From Candidatus Zixiibacteriota bacterium (GTDB lineage Bacteria > Zixibacteria > MSB-5A5 > WJJR01), in NCBI GenBank assembly GCA_040752595.1, contig JBFMGX010000017.1:1-36425 (forward strand): a stretch of 36,425 bases of DNA. The letters run 5' to 3'. Below the pieces are notes generated by a model that had not been told where the DNA came from, did no database searches, and saw nothing but the letters and a program-made list of their open reading frames with translations. This document shows positions 8,678 to 17,681 of this stretch, piece after piece. The number at the start of each line of letters is the position of its first letter. The first letter of the stretch is position 1. Made by a program: the position numbers and the translations under genes.

Positions 8678-8995
8678 TTACACGCATCCGGTCGGCTTGG
8701 CCAGACCCGCGACCTTGCAGGCGCCCTTCGCCGGACCGGAGGGAAACAGCTCATAGACCTTCTTCAGGGGGAAGCCGGTCTCCTTGCAGAGCTTCCGAAT
8801 CATCGGCGCGATTCCGAATTTGAGATAGTAGTCTCTCAAATAGTTGACCAACTTCCAGTGTTCATCGGTCATGTCGTTGACGCCCTCGGTCGTGGCCAGT
8901 GCCTTGGCGACCTCCTGATTCCACTCGGCGGGCTCATTCATGAAACCGTCTTCGTCGACTTCGATCTTGATGGTGCCGTGTTCAAAGACTGGCAT
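8678..8995 (-). CDS. dsrC: DsrC, sulfur-carrier protein of dissimilatory sulfite reduction
   Basis: A 105-residue protein of the DsrC/TusE family. The C-terminal arm has both redox cysteines, Cys93 and Cys104, in the C-X10-C-V arrangement (GACKVAGLAKPTGCV) that defines true DsrC rather than TusE-like paralogues. DsrC receives the sulfite-derived sulfur from DsrAB as a trisulfide, which DsrMKJOP then reduces. A GAGGAG ribosome site lies a few bases before the ATG at 8995. It sits in the same run as dsrAB, separated from dsrL by 233 bases that contain a palindromic repeat, so it may also have its own control. Confidence 0.98.
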   Translation of the reverse strand: MPVFEHGTIKIEVDEDGFMNEPAEWNQEVAKALATTEGVNDMTDEHWKLVNYLRDYYLKFGIAPMIRKLCKETGFPLKKVYELFPSGPAKGACKVAGLAKPTGCV

Positions 8996-9092
8996 GCCTA
9001 CTCCTCGCTTTCCTCATCACAGTTGGCACAATGTCGTGTTCGCGAATCTCACAGTCGTCCTGCACCTGTCACCGCGGGCGGAACGGCCCACG

Positions 9093-9188
9093 TGTCATTC
9101 TGAACCCCGCCTCTCTGGGGCGGGGTGAAGAATCTGCTGTTTCTTCGTGGGAGAGGAAAGCAGATGCTTCGCTTCGCCCAGCATGACA
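9093..9188. repeat. Palindromic dispersed repeat, copy 2 (between dsrC and dsrL)
   Basis: This matches the repeat at 153-249: it opens with TGTCATTCTGAACCCCGCC, then GGCGGGGTGAAGAATCTGCTGTTT, and ends with GCAGATGCTTCGCTTCGCCCAGCATGACA. The outer arms TGTCAT/ATGACA and the inner CCCCGCC/GGCGGGG are inverted copies. It is non-coding and lies in the gap between the dsrL stop (9229) and the dsrC start (8995), where it could affect the relative amounts of the dsrL and dsrC messages. Confidence 0.8.
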
Positions 9189-9228
9189 GACTGTCCTTCC
9201 GGCACGGTGATGTGCTCTTGTTCACCCG

Positions 9229-10911
9229 CTAATGCATCTCGATATATCCGCAAGGGCAGTTCTCGGCGCACTTCTTGCAACCGTTGCAGAACTCCATTTT
9301 GAACTTGTAGGGCTGGCCCTTGACGACCGGCTTCAGCACGGCGTTGTCTTGGCAATAGCTCCAGCAACTCCCGCAGTCGAAGCAATAGCCGCAACTCATG
9401 CATCGCTTGGCCTCGTGGACCGCATCCTCGCGGCCCAGCGTGCCGGTGATCTCCGCCTCTGGATGCCCCAGCCGTTCGCCCACCGGCAACTCCGGTGCCG
9501 CCACCCGCTGACTTTCCTCATAATAGGACAGTTTCATCCTGTCGGGTCTAATGACGGCCATCTGCGGGTGCTTGGGCATCGGCTCGCCGCTGATCATCTC
9601 ATGGATGGCGGCCGCCGCCATGCGCCCATGGGCGATGGCGTCGACGACAAGCCCGAGATTCGTGTTGTCGCCGCCGGAGAAGACATCGTGCTTCATGGTC
9701 CGGCCGTGGTCGTCGATCTTGATCCAATCCCGTCCCTCGCGGAGATCCTCGAAGCCATCGAAATCGGGGGCCTGGCTGATGGCGGCAATCAGCGCCGTGC
9801 ACTCCACATCGAACGTATCCCCGGGAATCGGCACCGGACGGCGTCGTCCCGATTCATCCGGCTCTCCCAGTTGCATGCGCTGACAGGTAATGCCGACGGC
9901 CCGGCCATTGGCGCGATGAATCGCGATCGGCGCCGCCAGGAGTTCGATGCGGACGCCTTCCGCCTCGGCGCCCGTGACTTCCTCATCGATCGCCGGCATC
10001 TCGGTCCGGGTGCGACGGTAGAGGATCGTCGCCTGTGCACCCAGGCGACGAGCCACTCGCGCCGCATCGATCGCCGTGTCGCCGCCGCCGATGACCACTA
10101 CACGGTCGCCGATCTCAACAGACTCCCCGGCATTCACTCGGTGCAAGAAGTCGGTCCCGGTGAACACGTTCGGCGCGTCCTCACCCTCAAGCTGCAATTT
10201 CAGCCCTTGGTGGGCGCCGATGCCGACGAAGATCGCCTTGTACTCCCGGCGCAGGTCATCCAGCGACACATCCGATCCGACCGCCGTGTTCAGCTTCAGT
10301 GCGACGCCCATTCCCAGGATGCGGTTGATCTCGCCATCCAGAATCGCAGGCGGAAGGCGGTAGTCGGGAATGCCATAGCGCAGCATGCCACCGGGCTTGG
10401 CGAACGCCTCGAACACGGTCACCGGGTATCCATGTCGCGCCAGATGGTAGGCACAGGACATCCCGGCCGGCCCCGATCCCACCACGGCGATCTTCTCGGG
10501 ACGCTTCCCGTCCGTCAGACGTCGCGGCGGCAGATTGTGTTCGAGACCGTAGTCGCCGATGACCCGCTCGATCTTGTTGATTCCGACCGCACCCTCTTTA
10601 TCCTTGCGATTGCACTCCGACTCGCAGGGATGAGGACAGACGCGCCCGCACACGGACGGGAACGGCGTCGTCTCCAGGGCAATGTAGAAGGCCTCTTCCA
10701 GCGCCTGATCGGTCGTCTTGCCGAGGTCTTCCGCCTGGGCGATGGTCGTCAGCCACTTCCGGATCAGATTGCTGTTCGGACACGTGTCGCCACACGGTGG
10801 TCTCTTCTCCACGAATACCGGTCGCAACGGCGAGGTCTCTACGCCGGAGCCGGTCCCCGATCCGCGAAGGCTCTTCAGCCCCTTCTTTTCTTTCTTGACC
10901 AACTTCGCCAC
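9229..10911 (-). CDS. dsrL: DsrL, iron-sulfur flavoprotein NAD(P)H:acceptor oxidoreductase
   Basis: A 560-residue protein homologous to glutamate synthase small subunit (GltD). An N-terminal cysteine domain (C40, C44, C88, C92, C96, C100) carries Fe-S clusters. An FAD motif (VVGSGPAGMSCAYHL, about 143-157) and an NAD(P)H motif (VVIGGGDTAIDAARVARRLG) follow. The C-terminal part adds cysteines 504-520 and a ferredoxin site at 542-554 (CNGCKKCAENCPC), the DsrL-specific extension. In sulfur oxidisers DsrL passes DsrAB electrons to NAD+; in some reducers a DsrL-2 form is thought to feed electrons from NAD(P)H to DsrAB. YRRTRTEMPA resembles NADPH-type GltD proteins, but cofactor choice is not proven. 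dsrN ends 16 bases upstream. Confidence 0.9.
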   Translation of the reverse strand: MAKLVKKEKKGLKSLRGSGTGSGVETSPLRPVFVEKRPPCGDTCPNSNLIRKWLTTIAQAEDLGKTTDQALEEAFYIALETTPFPSVCGRVCPHPCESECNRKDKEGAVGINKIERVIGDYGLEHNLPPRRLTDGKRPEKIAVVGSGPAGMSCAYHLARHGYPVTVFEAFAKPGGMLRYGIPDYRLPPAILDGEINRILGMGVALKLNTAVGSDVSLDDLRREYKAIFVGIGAHQGLKLQLEGEDAPNVFTGTDFLHRVNAGESVEIGDRVVVIGGGDTAIDAARVARRLGAQATILYRRTRTEMPAIDEEVTGAEAEGVRIELLAAPIAIHRANGRAVGITCQRMQLGEPDESGRRRPVPIPGDTFDVECTALIAAISQAPDFDGFEDLREGRDWIKIDDHGRTMKHDVFSGGDNTNLGLVVDAIAHGRMAAAAIHEMISGEPMPKHPQMAVIRPDRMKLSYYEESQRVAAPELPVGERLGHPEAEITGTLGREDAVHEAKRCMSCGYCFDCGSCWSYCQDNAVLKPVVKGQPYKFKMEFCNGCKKCAENCPCGYIEMH

Positions 10912-10927
10912 GGTGTCATGCCCCTGT

Positions 10928-12448
10928 CTATGAACGAGTTGTCAATACATGCGGCTTCAACCCGGCCGCGCCCTTCTGAATTCTACGGGCGCGCGACCGC
11001 TGTTCGCCTTCATGCGCCTGCCGGACACGCGCCGGATCGCCGGCAGCGTCCGCGCCGGACGGCCTTCCCTGACGATACTCCTGCGCGCATCGGACCATGG
11101 CCTCGGCCCAACCGGGCACCCCGAGCGCATGCAGGTGCGTGTAGCAGGCCAGAGTGTGGTTGCTCAGCAACCCGTCTCGCCCGTTGCCCAGCCCGATCCC
11201 CTCGACCATCTTCATACAACCGACCGACTTGGGAAGTCGCTCGGCGGCGGCGGAATAGTGGAACTCATGGCCGCGAATCTCCGTGCCATTCGGGAAGAAT
11301 GGACATGGACGGTCGACACGCACAGCCGTGTAACCGTGCCCCACGGGCGCTGCATGCATGGTCAGGGCGATGTCGAACACGCCGGACATCGGATAGGTCG
11401 TGCCCTGAAACGTGATCGCGCGGGACAGGTAGATGAGTCCGCCGCACTCCGCGTAGATCGGCAACCCCGTCGCCGATGCCCGTCGCACGGCATCCATCAG
11501 CGGACGGTTGCGCGCCAGCCGTTCGGCGTGCACTTCCGGGAATCCCCCGCCGATGTAGAGCGCGTCGATATCGGGCAGAGACGGATCGTGCAACGACGAA
11601 ATCGGCACAAGTTCGGCCCCCTGTGCCGCCAGCTCTTCGAGATTCTCCGGGTAGTAGAACGTGAACACGCTGTCCCGGAAGTACCCGACCCGCGCCCGTC
11701 TCACGGGCTCCGCCGAGACGGGCGGCGCCGGTTCTTCCATGGGTTCGGCGTCTCGGGCACACTCCAACAGACGATCAACATCGAGGTATCTGGCGCCGAT
11801 CTCGTCCAGACAGGACGCCATCTGGTGCGCGGCATGCCCGTGTTCGGCGGGAGTGACCAAACCCAGATGACGACTGGGAAGCAGCGCCTCGGCACAATCC
11901 ACCCGCGGCACGGCCCCCAGCACGGGAACCTCGCAGTACTGCGCGATCGAATCGATGATCGTCTTGCGGTGCCGTTCCCCGGCGACCCGGTTGAGTATGA
12001 CCCCCGCCACACGAAGCCGGGGCTCGAACGAGACACAGCCGTTGATCACGGCCGCCAGCGTGCGCGTCGCCTTGCCGGCATTGACCACCAGCACGACCGG
12101 CGCCCGCAACAGAAGCGCCAACTCGGCCGTGCTGTGGATGCCGGAACTCCCCCTCCCGTCATAGAGACCGCGGTTTCCCTCGATGATCGCGATGTCATGC
12201 CCGCGGGTATGATCGCAGTATGTCTGCCGCACCGAGTCGGAGGGAACGAGGTAGGTATCGAGGTTACGCGCTGTGCCCTGGGAGATCCAAGCCAGCCACG
12301 CCGCATCGATGTAGTCTGGGCCCTTTTTGAACGCCGACACCGACAGCCCGCGTCGCCGCAGAGCGGCAATGACTCCCAGACTGATCAGTGTCTTCCCTGA
12401 ATCTCCGGAAAGCCCGGCAACGACCAGACGCGGAACTTCCCTGGTCAT
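10928..12448 (-). CDS. dsrN: DsrN, siroheme amidase (cobyrinic acid a,c-diamide synthase family)
   Basis: A 506-residue CbiA/CobB-type glutamine-dependent amidase. The N-terminal P-loop-like ATP site is GLSGDSGKT (12-20). The C-terminal glutamine amidotransferase half has the nucleophile Cys335 in YAECGGLIYLS and the HEFHYS histidine near residue 394. In dsr clusters this family amidates siroheme to the siroamide form used by dissimilatory sulfite reductase. An unusual tail of about 45 residues rich in Arg, Gly and Ala follows the catalytic domain. It lies between dsrD and dsrL in the same direction, which supports the dsrN call over a role in cobalamin synthesis. Confidence 0.92.
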   Translation of the reverse strand: MTREVPRLVVAGLSGDSGKTLISLGVIAALRRRGLSVSAFKKGPDYIDAAWLAWISQGTARNLDTYLVPSDSVRQTYCDHTRGHDIAIIEGNRGLYDGRGSSGIHSTAELALLLRAPVVLVVNAGKATRTLAAVINGCVSFEPRLRVAGVILNRVAGERHRKTIIDSIAQYCEVPVLGAVPRVDCAEALLPSRHLGLVTPAEHGHAAHQMASCLDEIGARYLDVDRLLECARDAEPMEEPAPPVSAEPVRRARVGYFRDSVFTFYYPENLEELAAQGAELVPISSLHDPSLPDIDALYIGGGFPEVHAERLARNRPLMDAVRRASATGLPIYAECGGLIYLSRAITFQGTTYPMSGVFDIALTMHAAPVGHGYTAVRVDRPCPFFPNGTEIRGHEFHYSAAAERLPKSVGCMKMVEGIGLGNGRDGLLSNHTLACYTHLHALGVPGWAEAMVRCAQEYRQGRPSGADAAGDPARVRQAHEGEQRSRARRIQKGAAGLKPHVLTTRS

Positions 12449-12473
12449 GTATCACAGACCCCGACCGAATGCA

Positions 12474-12719
12474 TCAATCGTTGGCGGCCCCCTCTTTGTG
12501 TGGAATCTCGATGTAACTCCCGCCGAAGTATGTGTACACGCATTTTCCGGAGTTCATGAGTTCCTTGATGGCCGCTTTGCACAGGTCCTTGTCCACTTCG
12601 TCGCCGTACAACTCGATCATGGCCTTCGTCAGGTCAGTGGCTTTCAACTTCTTGACACCGAACGACTCTTTGACCATGCGGTACATGGCGTCGGCGACTT
12701 CTTCCACTGTCTTGGCCAT
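12474..12719 (-). CDS. dsrD: DsrD, small winged-helix activator of sulfite reductase
   Basis: An 81-residue protein of the DsrD family, a winged-helix fold. Characteristic segments are MAKTVEEVADAMYRMV, the KLKATDLTKAMIELYGDEV region and the closing CVYTYFGGSYIEIPHKEGAAND. DsrD raises DsrAB activity and is found almost only in sulfite and sulfate reducers, so it is a marker for the reductive direction. It follows dsrB by 9 bases and has an AGGAGG site just before its ATG. It probably acts on DsrAB protein rather than DNA. Confidence 0.97.
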   Translation of the reverse strand: MAKTVEEVADAMYRMVKESFGVKKLKATDLTKAMIELYGDEVDKDLCKAAIKELMNSGKCVYTYFGGSYIEIPHKEGAAND

Positions 12720-12728
12720 GAAGACCTC

Positions 12729-13811
12729 CTAAAAAGTCAGATGCGTCGAGCGTTTGAACGTCAGTCCGGCGTGCTTGAAGTCATCGATATGCTCCTTGCG
12801 GAACTCGATGCCCGCCATCCGGAAGAACTTCGGCCAGCCAATGCGCTCGATCCATTCGCCCATGCGTTCGTATTTGCGGGCGTTCTTGGCCCAGAGCTCC
12901 ACCAGGTTGCGCACCGCCTCGGTCACTTCCGGCCAGCGCGGCGGGGTGTTCGGCAGATAAGGGATCGCCAGCTTCGAGAACATCGGCTCATGCCGGGCGT
13001 TGGACACCTTCCCGCCCACCCAGATGGAGACGCCGTCATTCAGCGGATTGTTCAACGGCATCGCCGGGCAGACCGTGTAGCAGTTGGCGCAGAACATGCA
13101 GCGCTCCTCGATCACCTCAACCGTCTCCAAACCGTCGATGACCGTCGGCCGGATGGCCGCCGTCGGACAGGACGCGCTGACGTTGGGAATCTCGCAGGTC
13201 TTTTTCAGCCGGGAATGGTCGACGCGCGGCGGCCGACGGTGAATGCCGAGAATGGCGATATCCGAACAATGCACCGCCCCACACATGTTCAGGCAGCAGG
13301 CCAGGGCGATCCGCAGCTTGCCGGGGAGATCCGTGTGCGTGAAATGGCCGATCAATTCGTCCATGACCGCCTTGACCACTCCCGAGGCGTCGGTGGCGGC
13401 CGAGTGGCAGTGGACCCATCCCTGCGTGTGCACGATGCTGGAAATCGAATTGCCGATGCCGCCGACCGGGTGGCCCAGCTTCGCCAGGTCGGCGATCAAC
13501 GGCTCGATGTGGGCCCGGTCGGTGAGGAGAAACTCGACGTTGTGGCGGCTGGTGAAACGCAGATAGCCGCCGCAGTACTTGTCCGCCAGATCACAGTACA
13601 TGCGGATCTTGTCGATGCTCAGAAGCCGGCTCGACCCGGCCCGGACCGTGAAGAGCTGCGCGCCCGTCTCCGACACGTGCACCATCACACCCGGCTTTAG
13701 GATTTCATGGTATTTCCACTTGCCGTAGTTCTCCTTGATGATCGGAGGCAAGAACTGCTCATAATGAGGAGGCCCGTAATCGGTTCGCCTCTCCGTGGTC
13801 GCTTCAGCCAT
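12729..13811 (-). CDS. dsrB: DsrB, dissimilatory sulfite reductase beta subunit
   Basis: A 360-residue subunit of the reductive DsrAB enzyme. The siroheme/[4Fe-4S] cysteines lie in ACCLNMCGAVHC (C172, C173, C177, C182). The inserted ferredoxin domain has C238, C241, C244 and C248 (CMFCANCYTVCP). The ATG at 13811 is chosen because a GAGGTG site lies seven bases upstream and MAEATTERRTDYGPP starts like other DsrB proteins. An in-frame GTG at 13856 overlaps the dsrA stop (GTGA) and would add 15 residues; it cannot be excluded. With DsrA it forms the alpha2beta2 enzyme that reduces sulfite and loads sulfur onto DsrC. Confidence 0.98.
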   Translation of the reverse strand: MAEATTERRTDYGPPHYEQFLPPIIKENYGKWKYHEILKPGVMVHVSETGAQLFTVRAGSSRLLSIDKIRMYCDLADKYCGGYLRFTSRHNVEFLLTDRAHIEPLIADLAKLGHPVGGIGNSISSIVHTQGWVHCHSAATDASGVVKAVMDELIGHFTHTDLPGKLRIALACCLNMCGAVHCSDIAILGIHRRPPRVDHSRLKKTCEIPNVSASCPTAAIRPTVIDGLETVEVIEERCMFCANCYTVCPAMPLNNPLNDGVSIWVGGKVSNARHEPMFSKLAIPYLPNTPPRWPEVTEAVRNLVELWAKNARKYERMGEWIERIGWPKFFRMAGIEFRKEHIDDFKHAGLTFKRSTHLTF

Positions 13812-13852
13812 GGTATGCACCTCGAGTCTGCGCGTGGGTTCCCTATGGGTTG

Positions 13853-15067
13853 TCACCCTTTTTCTGTTTCACCTTCGGCGTCGTCCTCCTCGAAATACTC
13901 CTCGTAGAAGACGTATGGATTCTCGCGGGGGTGAGCGACCATCTCGGCGACCGGCTCAACTTCGAGGGCCTCCAGGAAATTGCCCAAGCCGACCCGCTGG
14001 ACGAACTCGCCGATTCTCTCCCGGTTCTTGCCCTCCTCGCACCAGATGTCCCAGATCTTCTGGACGAGATCTTTGATCTCCTGATAGGGGGGTTCCATCT
14101 TGATGAACGGGATGATCACGGAAGACAACAGGGCGCCTTCCACGATGGGCGCTTTCGATCCGAGCAGAACGGTGGCTCCACGGTCCTTGCCGGGCGCGAG
14201 CGCCTTGGGCATGGCATTGATGCAGTGCATGCACTTGCGGCAGTAGCTGTTGTCGATCGTCAGTTTCTGGCCGTCCCAATCCATGCACTTGGCGGGACAG
14301 TTCTCGACGACGTCCGCCCGAATGTCCATCCCCTTCTGGGCGTATTCGCGGACCGCGTTCTGATCGATCTGAATGTTGTCGCGCCAGATGCCGATGATCG
14401 ACATGTCCGAGCGCGCGATCGAGGCGACGCAGTCATTCGGGCAACCGCTGAATTTGAACTTGAACTTGTAGGGGAACGCGGGTCGGTGCAACTCGTCCTG
14501 AAAGGTCATCGTGAAGTCGTAGCAGGCGTTCATCGTGTCGTAGCACGCCCACTCGCAACGGGCCTTGCCGCAGCAACAACTGGGAGTCCGGACGTCGGAT
14601 CCCGAACCGCCGATATCGAAGTCGATCTTCTGCAATTCCAAGAAGACCGGCTCCAGCTCGTCGGTCTTGGTCCCCAGCAGAATGATGTCTCCCGTCGAGC
14701 CGTGCATATTGGTCAGCCCCGAGCCCCGCTTCTCCCAGATGTCGCAGATGCTCCGCAGCGCCTGGCTGGTGTAGAACCAGCCGGCGGGCTGGTTGATGCG
14801 CATGGTGTGGAAGTGCGAGATGTTCGGGAATTCTTCCGGCAGATCGGAGTAACGCCCGATGACGCCGCCACCGTATCCCATCACGCCGACGATTCCGCCG
14901 TGCTTCCAGTGGCCGATTCGTTCCCTGTAGGATCGTTCCAAAAGACCGAGAAGGTCGCGGCTCATCGGGCTCCGCTTCGCGGCCATCTTGATCTCGGTGA
15001 CAAAGCTGGGCCACTGTCCCTTTTCCAACTCATCCAGCATGGGTGTGTTGGGGAATTCACTCGCCAT
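13853..15067 (-). CDS. dsrA: DsrA, dissimilatory sulfite reductase alpha subunit
   Basis: A 404-residue subunit. Siroheme/[4Fe-4S] cysteines are seen at C171, C175, C182 and in [10 protein letters not shown] (C209, C213, the CX3C part). The ferredoxin insertion has C257, C261 and C276, C279, C282 (CRKCMHC). The start at 15067 ([17 protein letters not shown]) follows a strong AAAGGAG site; an open frame extends 70 codons upstream without family similarity and was not used. A very acidic tail ([14 protein letters not shown]) closes the protein. dsrB follows directly. The closeness to DsrD and the lack of dsrEFH in the window indicate the reductive type, which a DsrAB tree should confirm. Confidence 0.98.
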   Translation of the reverse strand: MASEFPNTPMLDELEKGQWPSFVTEIKMAAKRSPMSRDLLGLLERSYRERIGHWKHGGIVGVMGYGGGVIGRYSDLPEEFPNISHFHTMRINQPAGWFYTSQALRSICDIWEKRGSGLTNMHGSTGDIILLGTKTDELEPVFLELQKIDFDIGGSGSDVRTPSCCCGKARCEWACYDTMNACYDFTMTFQDELHRPAFPYKFKFKFSGCPNDCVASIARSDMSIIGIWRDNIQIDQNAVREYAQKGMDIRADVVENCPAKCMDWDGQKLTIDNSYCRKCMHCINAMPKALAPGKDRGATVLLGSKAPIVEGALLSSVIIPFIKMEPPYQEIKDLVQKIWDIWCEEGKNRERIGEFVQRVGLGNFLEALEVEPVAEMVAHPRENPYVFYEEYFEEDDAEGETEKG

Positions 15068-15244
15068 CGCATCTCCTTTGAACTGCTGCTGATTGTCGGC
15101 CTGTCGGGAAACACCGATGATGCCAATCGCCGGACGGACAACGACATCCGCCCTCAGCGGTCCCGGCACCGGGCTCTGGCACGCCGCACCGGGACATCGA
15201 TACTCATACACGCCAGATGGCCATTCAGAGTCGGACTGTCGCCA

Positions 15245-15272
15245 GGGGCCGGGCCGCAACCGGCCCGGCCCC
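15245..15272 (-). other. Perfect 12-bp GC hairpin between aprA and dsrA
   Basis: GGGGCCGGGCCG and CGGCCCGGCCCC pair perfectly around the 4-base loop CAAC. The hairpin lies 18 bases after the aprA stop, in a 222-base gap before dsrA. No T-run follows on the minus strand, so it may be a message-stability or processing element that separates sat-aprBA from dsrAB, or a weak attenuator. The rest of the gap shows no gene. Confidence 0.7.
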
Positions 15273-15289
15273 CGCATCGGGCTCCCTGA

Positions 15290-17161
15290 TCAATAGATCG
15301 GTTTGATGTCCCGTTTCATCATGCTCCACTGGTCGGTCTTCGGATCGTACTTGCAGTTGGCGAAGACCTTCCACTCGTCGCGGAGCGCGGGCTTGTCGGA
15401 GCGGAAGTAATACCCCGGCCAGCGCGTCTCCTCGCGGAAGAGGATCGTGCGCACGTGCGCTTCCGCCTGCCACATGCGGTGGATGTTCTCCCAGCAGCGC
15501 AACAGCTCGTGCAGGTCCTTGGCCGCCAGCTTCTCTGAGTCCTCCTTCAGGAAGGCCAAAAGCTCCAGACCCTTGGTCAACAGCTTGTCGCTGGTGGTGA
15601 AGTTGGTGGACACCCCGCCGGCGTACTCGTCCATGATCTTCTGGAGACGGAACATGAACTGCTTGGGACGGATGTACTGCGGGTTGACGTCCGGATCGGT
15701 GCTGGCATTCTGGTTCTTCTCGAACAGATCGATCGGCCGCAGGATGCGCTCTTTCAGCTTGTCGATCGTGCCCGCGGCAACGGCGCCGGGCTGCGCGTTC
15801 TCGACCGCGTAGCGGACCGCGGCCTTGGCGGCGATGCGACCTTCCGCATGCGACCCCGAGGAGAACTTGTGGCTGGATGCACCCGAGGCGTCACCCGCCG
15901 CAAACAGCCCCTTGACCGTGCACATGTTCTCGTAGCCCCAGAAATACTCCGACGGCGCGATGTCCTGCGGACCGCTCACCCAGGCACCGGAAGCGCCCGA
16001 GTGGGAACCGATAAAGTAGGGCTCGCAGGCCGCGATCTCGGAGGGCCGCTCCTCCGGGAACACGTTCGTCGCCGCCCACAGAAGCGCCTGGGAGATCGTC
16101 ATGTCGAGGAAGTCTTCCCACGCCTCGGATTCGAGTTCTTTCAGCTTCTTCTTCCGCTCTTTCTCATCGGGCACTGAGTCGGAGATCTTCTTGAGGGCCT
16201 CTTCGGTCCTCATGTAGATCGGCCCTTTGCCGTCACGGACGTCGAGCATCATCAGCCAGTTGCGCAGGTTGGCCGGGACCGGCTTCACCATCCCATACGG
16301 TTTCCACTTCTCCAGCTCGGCCTTGTTGGTCTGCATGTAGTCCTCATCGCGGGCGTTGGTGGCCCGTGACTTGAACAGCAGGAACCAGGCGCCGACCGGA
16401 CCGTAGGCATCCTTGAAACGCACCGGGATGAAACGCACTTCCTGGCAGGTCATCTCCGCGCCGGCCTTGATGGTGAAGTAGGCGCTGGCGCCGGAGTTGA
16501 ACGGCGGATACCACGAACGGCCCAGTCCTTCACCGCTGGAACGCGGTTTGAACACGTGGACGGCGCCGCCCATGGCCACGACCACGGCCTTGGCCTTGAA
16601 GACATAGAACTTGTTCTCGCGGACGCTGAAGCCCACGGCGCCGACGCAGTTGCCCTTGTCGTCGAGCAACGGCTCGGTGATGAACACGCGCTCGTAGATG
16701 TTGTCGGCGCCGATGGCGTTTTTGGCCGCCTCGGCCACGACGATCTTGTACGACTCGCCGTTGATCATCAGTTGCCAGCGGCCTTCGTGGACATACTTGC
16801 CGTCGGCGTCCTTCCAGATCGGCAGCCCCCATTTTTCGAACAGGTGCACGGTGGAGTCGACGTGGCGCGCGATGTTGGCCACCAGGTCCTCGCGGGTGAT
16901 GCCCATCAGGTCGTTGCGGACATACTCCACGTAATCCTTCACGGTGTTGGCGCCGGAGTTGACATCCACATACTGGTTGATCGCCGACAATCCCATGGCC
17001 ACCGCACCGGACCGGTCGACCGCCGCCTTGTCCACCAGGGTGACCTTCAGGTTGTTCTTCTTGGCCCAATAGGCCGCTTCGACGGCCGCTCCACAGGCCG
17101 CCATGCCACCGCCACAGATGAGCACGTCGGTGGTGACTTCTACGGTTTCGAAGTTCGCCAT
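15290..17161 (-). CDS. aprA: AprA, adenylylsulfate (APS) reductase alpha subunit
   Basis: A 623-residue flavoprotein that reduces APS to sulfite and AMP. The FAD motif is VLICGGGMAACGAAVEAAYWA (about 13-33), followed by the family's DKAAVDRSGAVAMGLSAINQYVD. The central AprA-specific segments include HEGRWQLMINGESYK, MTCQEVRFIPVRFKD and IGSHSGASGAWVSGPQ. The C-terminal end DPKTDQWSMMKRDIKPIY is that of AprA. Length fits the family. aprB ends 18 bases upstream and the two are co-oriented as aprBA. The usual partner genes qmoABC are not nearby. Confidence 0.98.
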   Translation of the reverse strand: MANFETVEVTTDVLICGGGMAACGAAVEAAYWAKKNNLKVTLVDKAAVDRSGAVAMGLSAINQYVDVNSGANTVKDYVEYVRNDLMGITREDLVANIARHVDSTVHLFEKWGLPIWKDADGKYVHEGRWQLMINGESYKIVVAEAAKNAIGADNIYERVFITEPLLDDKGNCVGAVGFSVRENKFYVFKAKAVVVAMGGAVHVFKPRSSGEGLGRSWYPPFNSGASAYFTIKAGAEMTCQEVRFIPVRFKDAYGPVGAWFLLFKSRATNARDEDYMQTNKAELEKWKPYGMVKPVPANLRNWLMMLDVRDGKGPIYMRTEEALKKISDSVPDEKERKKKLKELESEAWEDFLDMTISQALLWAATNVFPEERPSEIAACEPYFIGSHSGASGAWVSGPQDIAPSEYFWGYENMCTVKGLFAAGDASGASSHKFSSGSHAEGRIAAKAAVRYAVENAQPGAVAAGTIDKLKERILRPIDLFEKNQNASTDPDVNPQYIRPKQFMFRLQKIMDEYAGGVSTNFTTSDKLLTKGLELLAFLKEDSEKLAAKDLHELLRCWENIHRMWQAEAHVRTILFREETRWPGYYFRSDKPALRDEWKVFANCKYDPKTDQWSMMKRDIKPIY

Positions 17162-17179
17162 ATCCTCATCAGTCCTTTC

Positions 17180-17620
17180 TCACTTCACGCGTGGGAGTTC
17201 CGCGCACTTGGTCGACTCCGGTTCGGTGAACAAAAGCGGGCTCTTCAGATCATTCGTTCCGGTGGAATAGCCGCCGTCGGGAACAGCGGTCCCTTCCGGT
17301 GTGGTGCGGATGGGGAACTTGAACCGCTTCAGGGTGCCGTTCCGGAACTTGATCGTCCACAGGATGCTGTCCGAGGAACGCAGCGGCGTGACCAGGGCAT
17401 TGAGAGGGATGAAGTCCGCGTAGCCGCGCACCTCCATCGCCTGCACCGGACAGATCTTCACGCAGCACATGCACTCCCAGCACATCGCCGGGTCCTGGTT
17501 ATAGGCTTTCATCTTCTTCTTATCCAGGACCATCAGGTCGTTGGGGCAGATGTACTGGCACGCCGTCTTGTCCAGTGCCTTGCACCCATCGCACTTGTCG
17601 GGGATAACGTAACTCGGCAT
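17180..17620 (-). CDS. aprB: AprB, APS reductase beta (ferredoxin) subunit
   Basis: A 146-residue protein with two [4Fe-4S] clusters. The cysteines are C10, C13, C21, C25 (CDGCKALDKTACQYIC) and C47, C50, C53, C57 (CWECMCCVKIC), the diagnostic AprB pattern. A C-terminal beta-rich tail reaches around AprA in known structures and is present here (GTLKRFKFPIRTTPEGT...). It passes electrons to the FAD of AprA. An AGGA site precedes the ATG. The gap to sat is about 60 bases, so sat-aprB-aprA are likely one transcript. Confidence 0.98.
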   Translation of the reverse strand: MPSYVIPDKCDGCKALDKTACQYICPNDLMVLDKKKMKAYNQDPAMCWECMCCVKICPVQAMEVRGYADFIPLNALVTPLRSSDSILWTIKFRNGTLKRFKFPIRTTPEGTAVPDGGYSTGTNDLKSPLLFTEPESTKCAELPRVK

Positions 17621-17681
17621 GGATTCCTCCCGATCTGGTGATTGACTCGTTTTGTACGCCTATGACTATCAATGTTATGTG

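Noticed and set aside
9232-11415. A 727-codon open frame on the plus strand
   Set aside because: It is the reverse shadow of dsrL and dsrN, which have full family motifs. Long antisense frames are expected at this GC content.
10949-12400. A 483-codon open frame on the plus strand
   Set aside because: Antisense to dsrN, without recognisable domains.
8678-15067. The idea that this is an oxidative (reverse) Dsr pathway because DsrL is present
   Set aside because: DsrD is present and no dsrEFH is seen; DsrL also occurs in some reducers. A DsrAB tree would settle it.
13850-15289. A 479-codon open frame on the plus strand
   Set aside because: It lies opposite dsrA and shows no family motif; its residues are those expected from reversed codons.
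16556-17641. A 361-codon open frame on the plus strand
   Set aside because: Antisense to aprA and aprB; rich in His, Asp and Arg with no domain.
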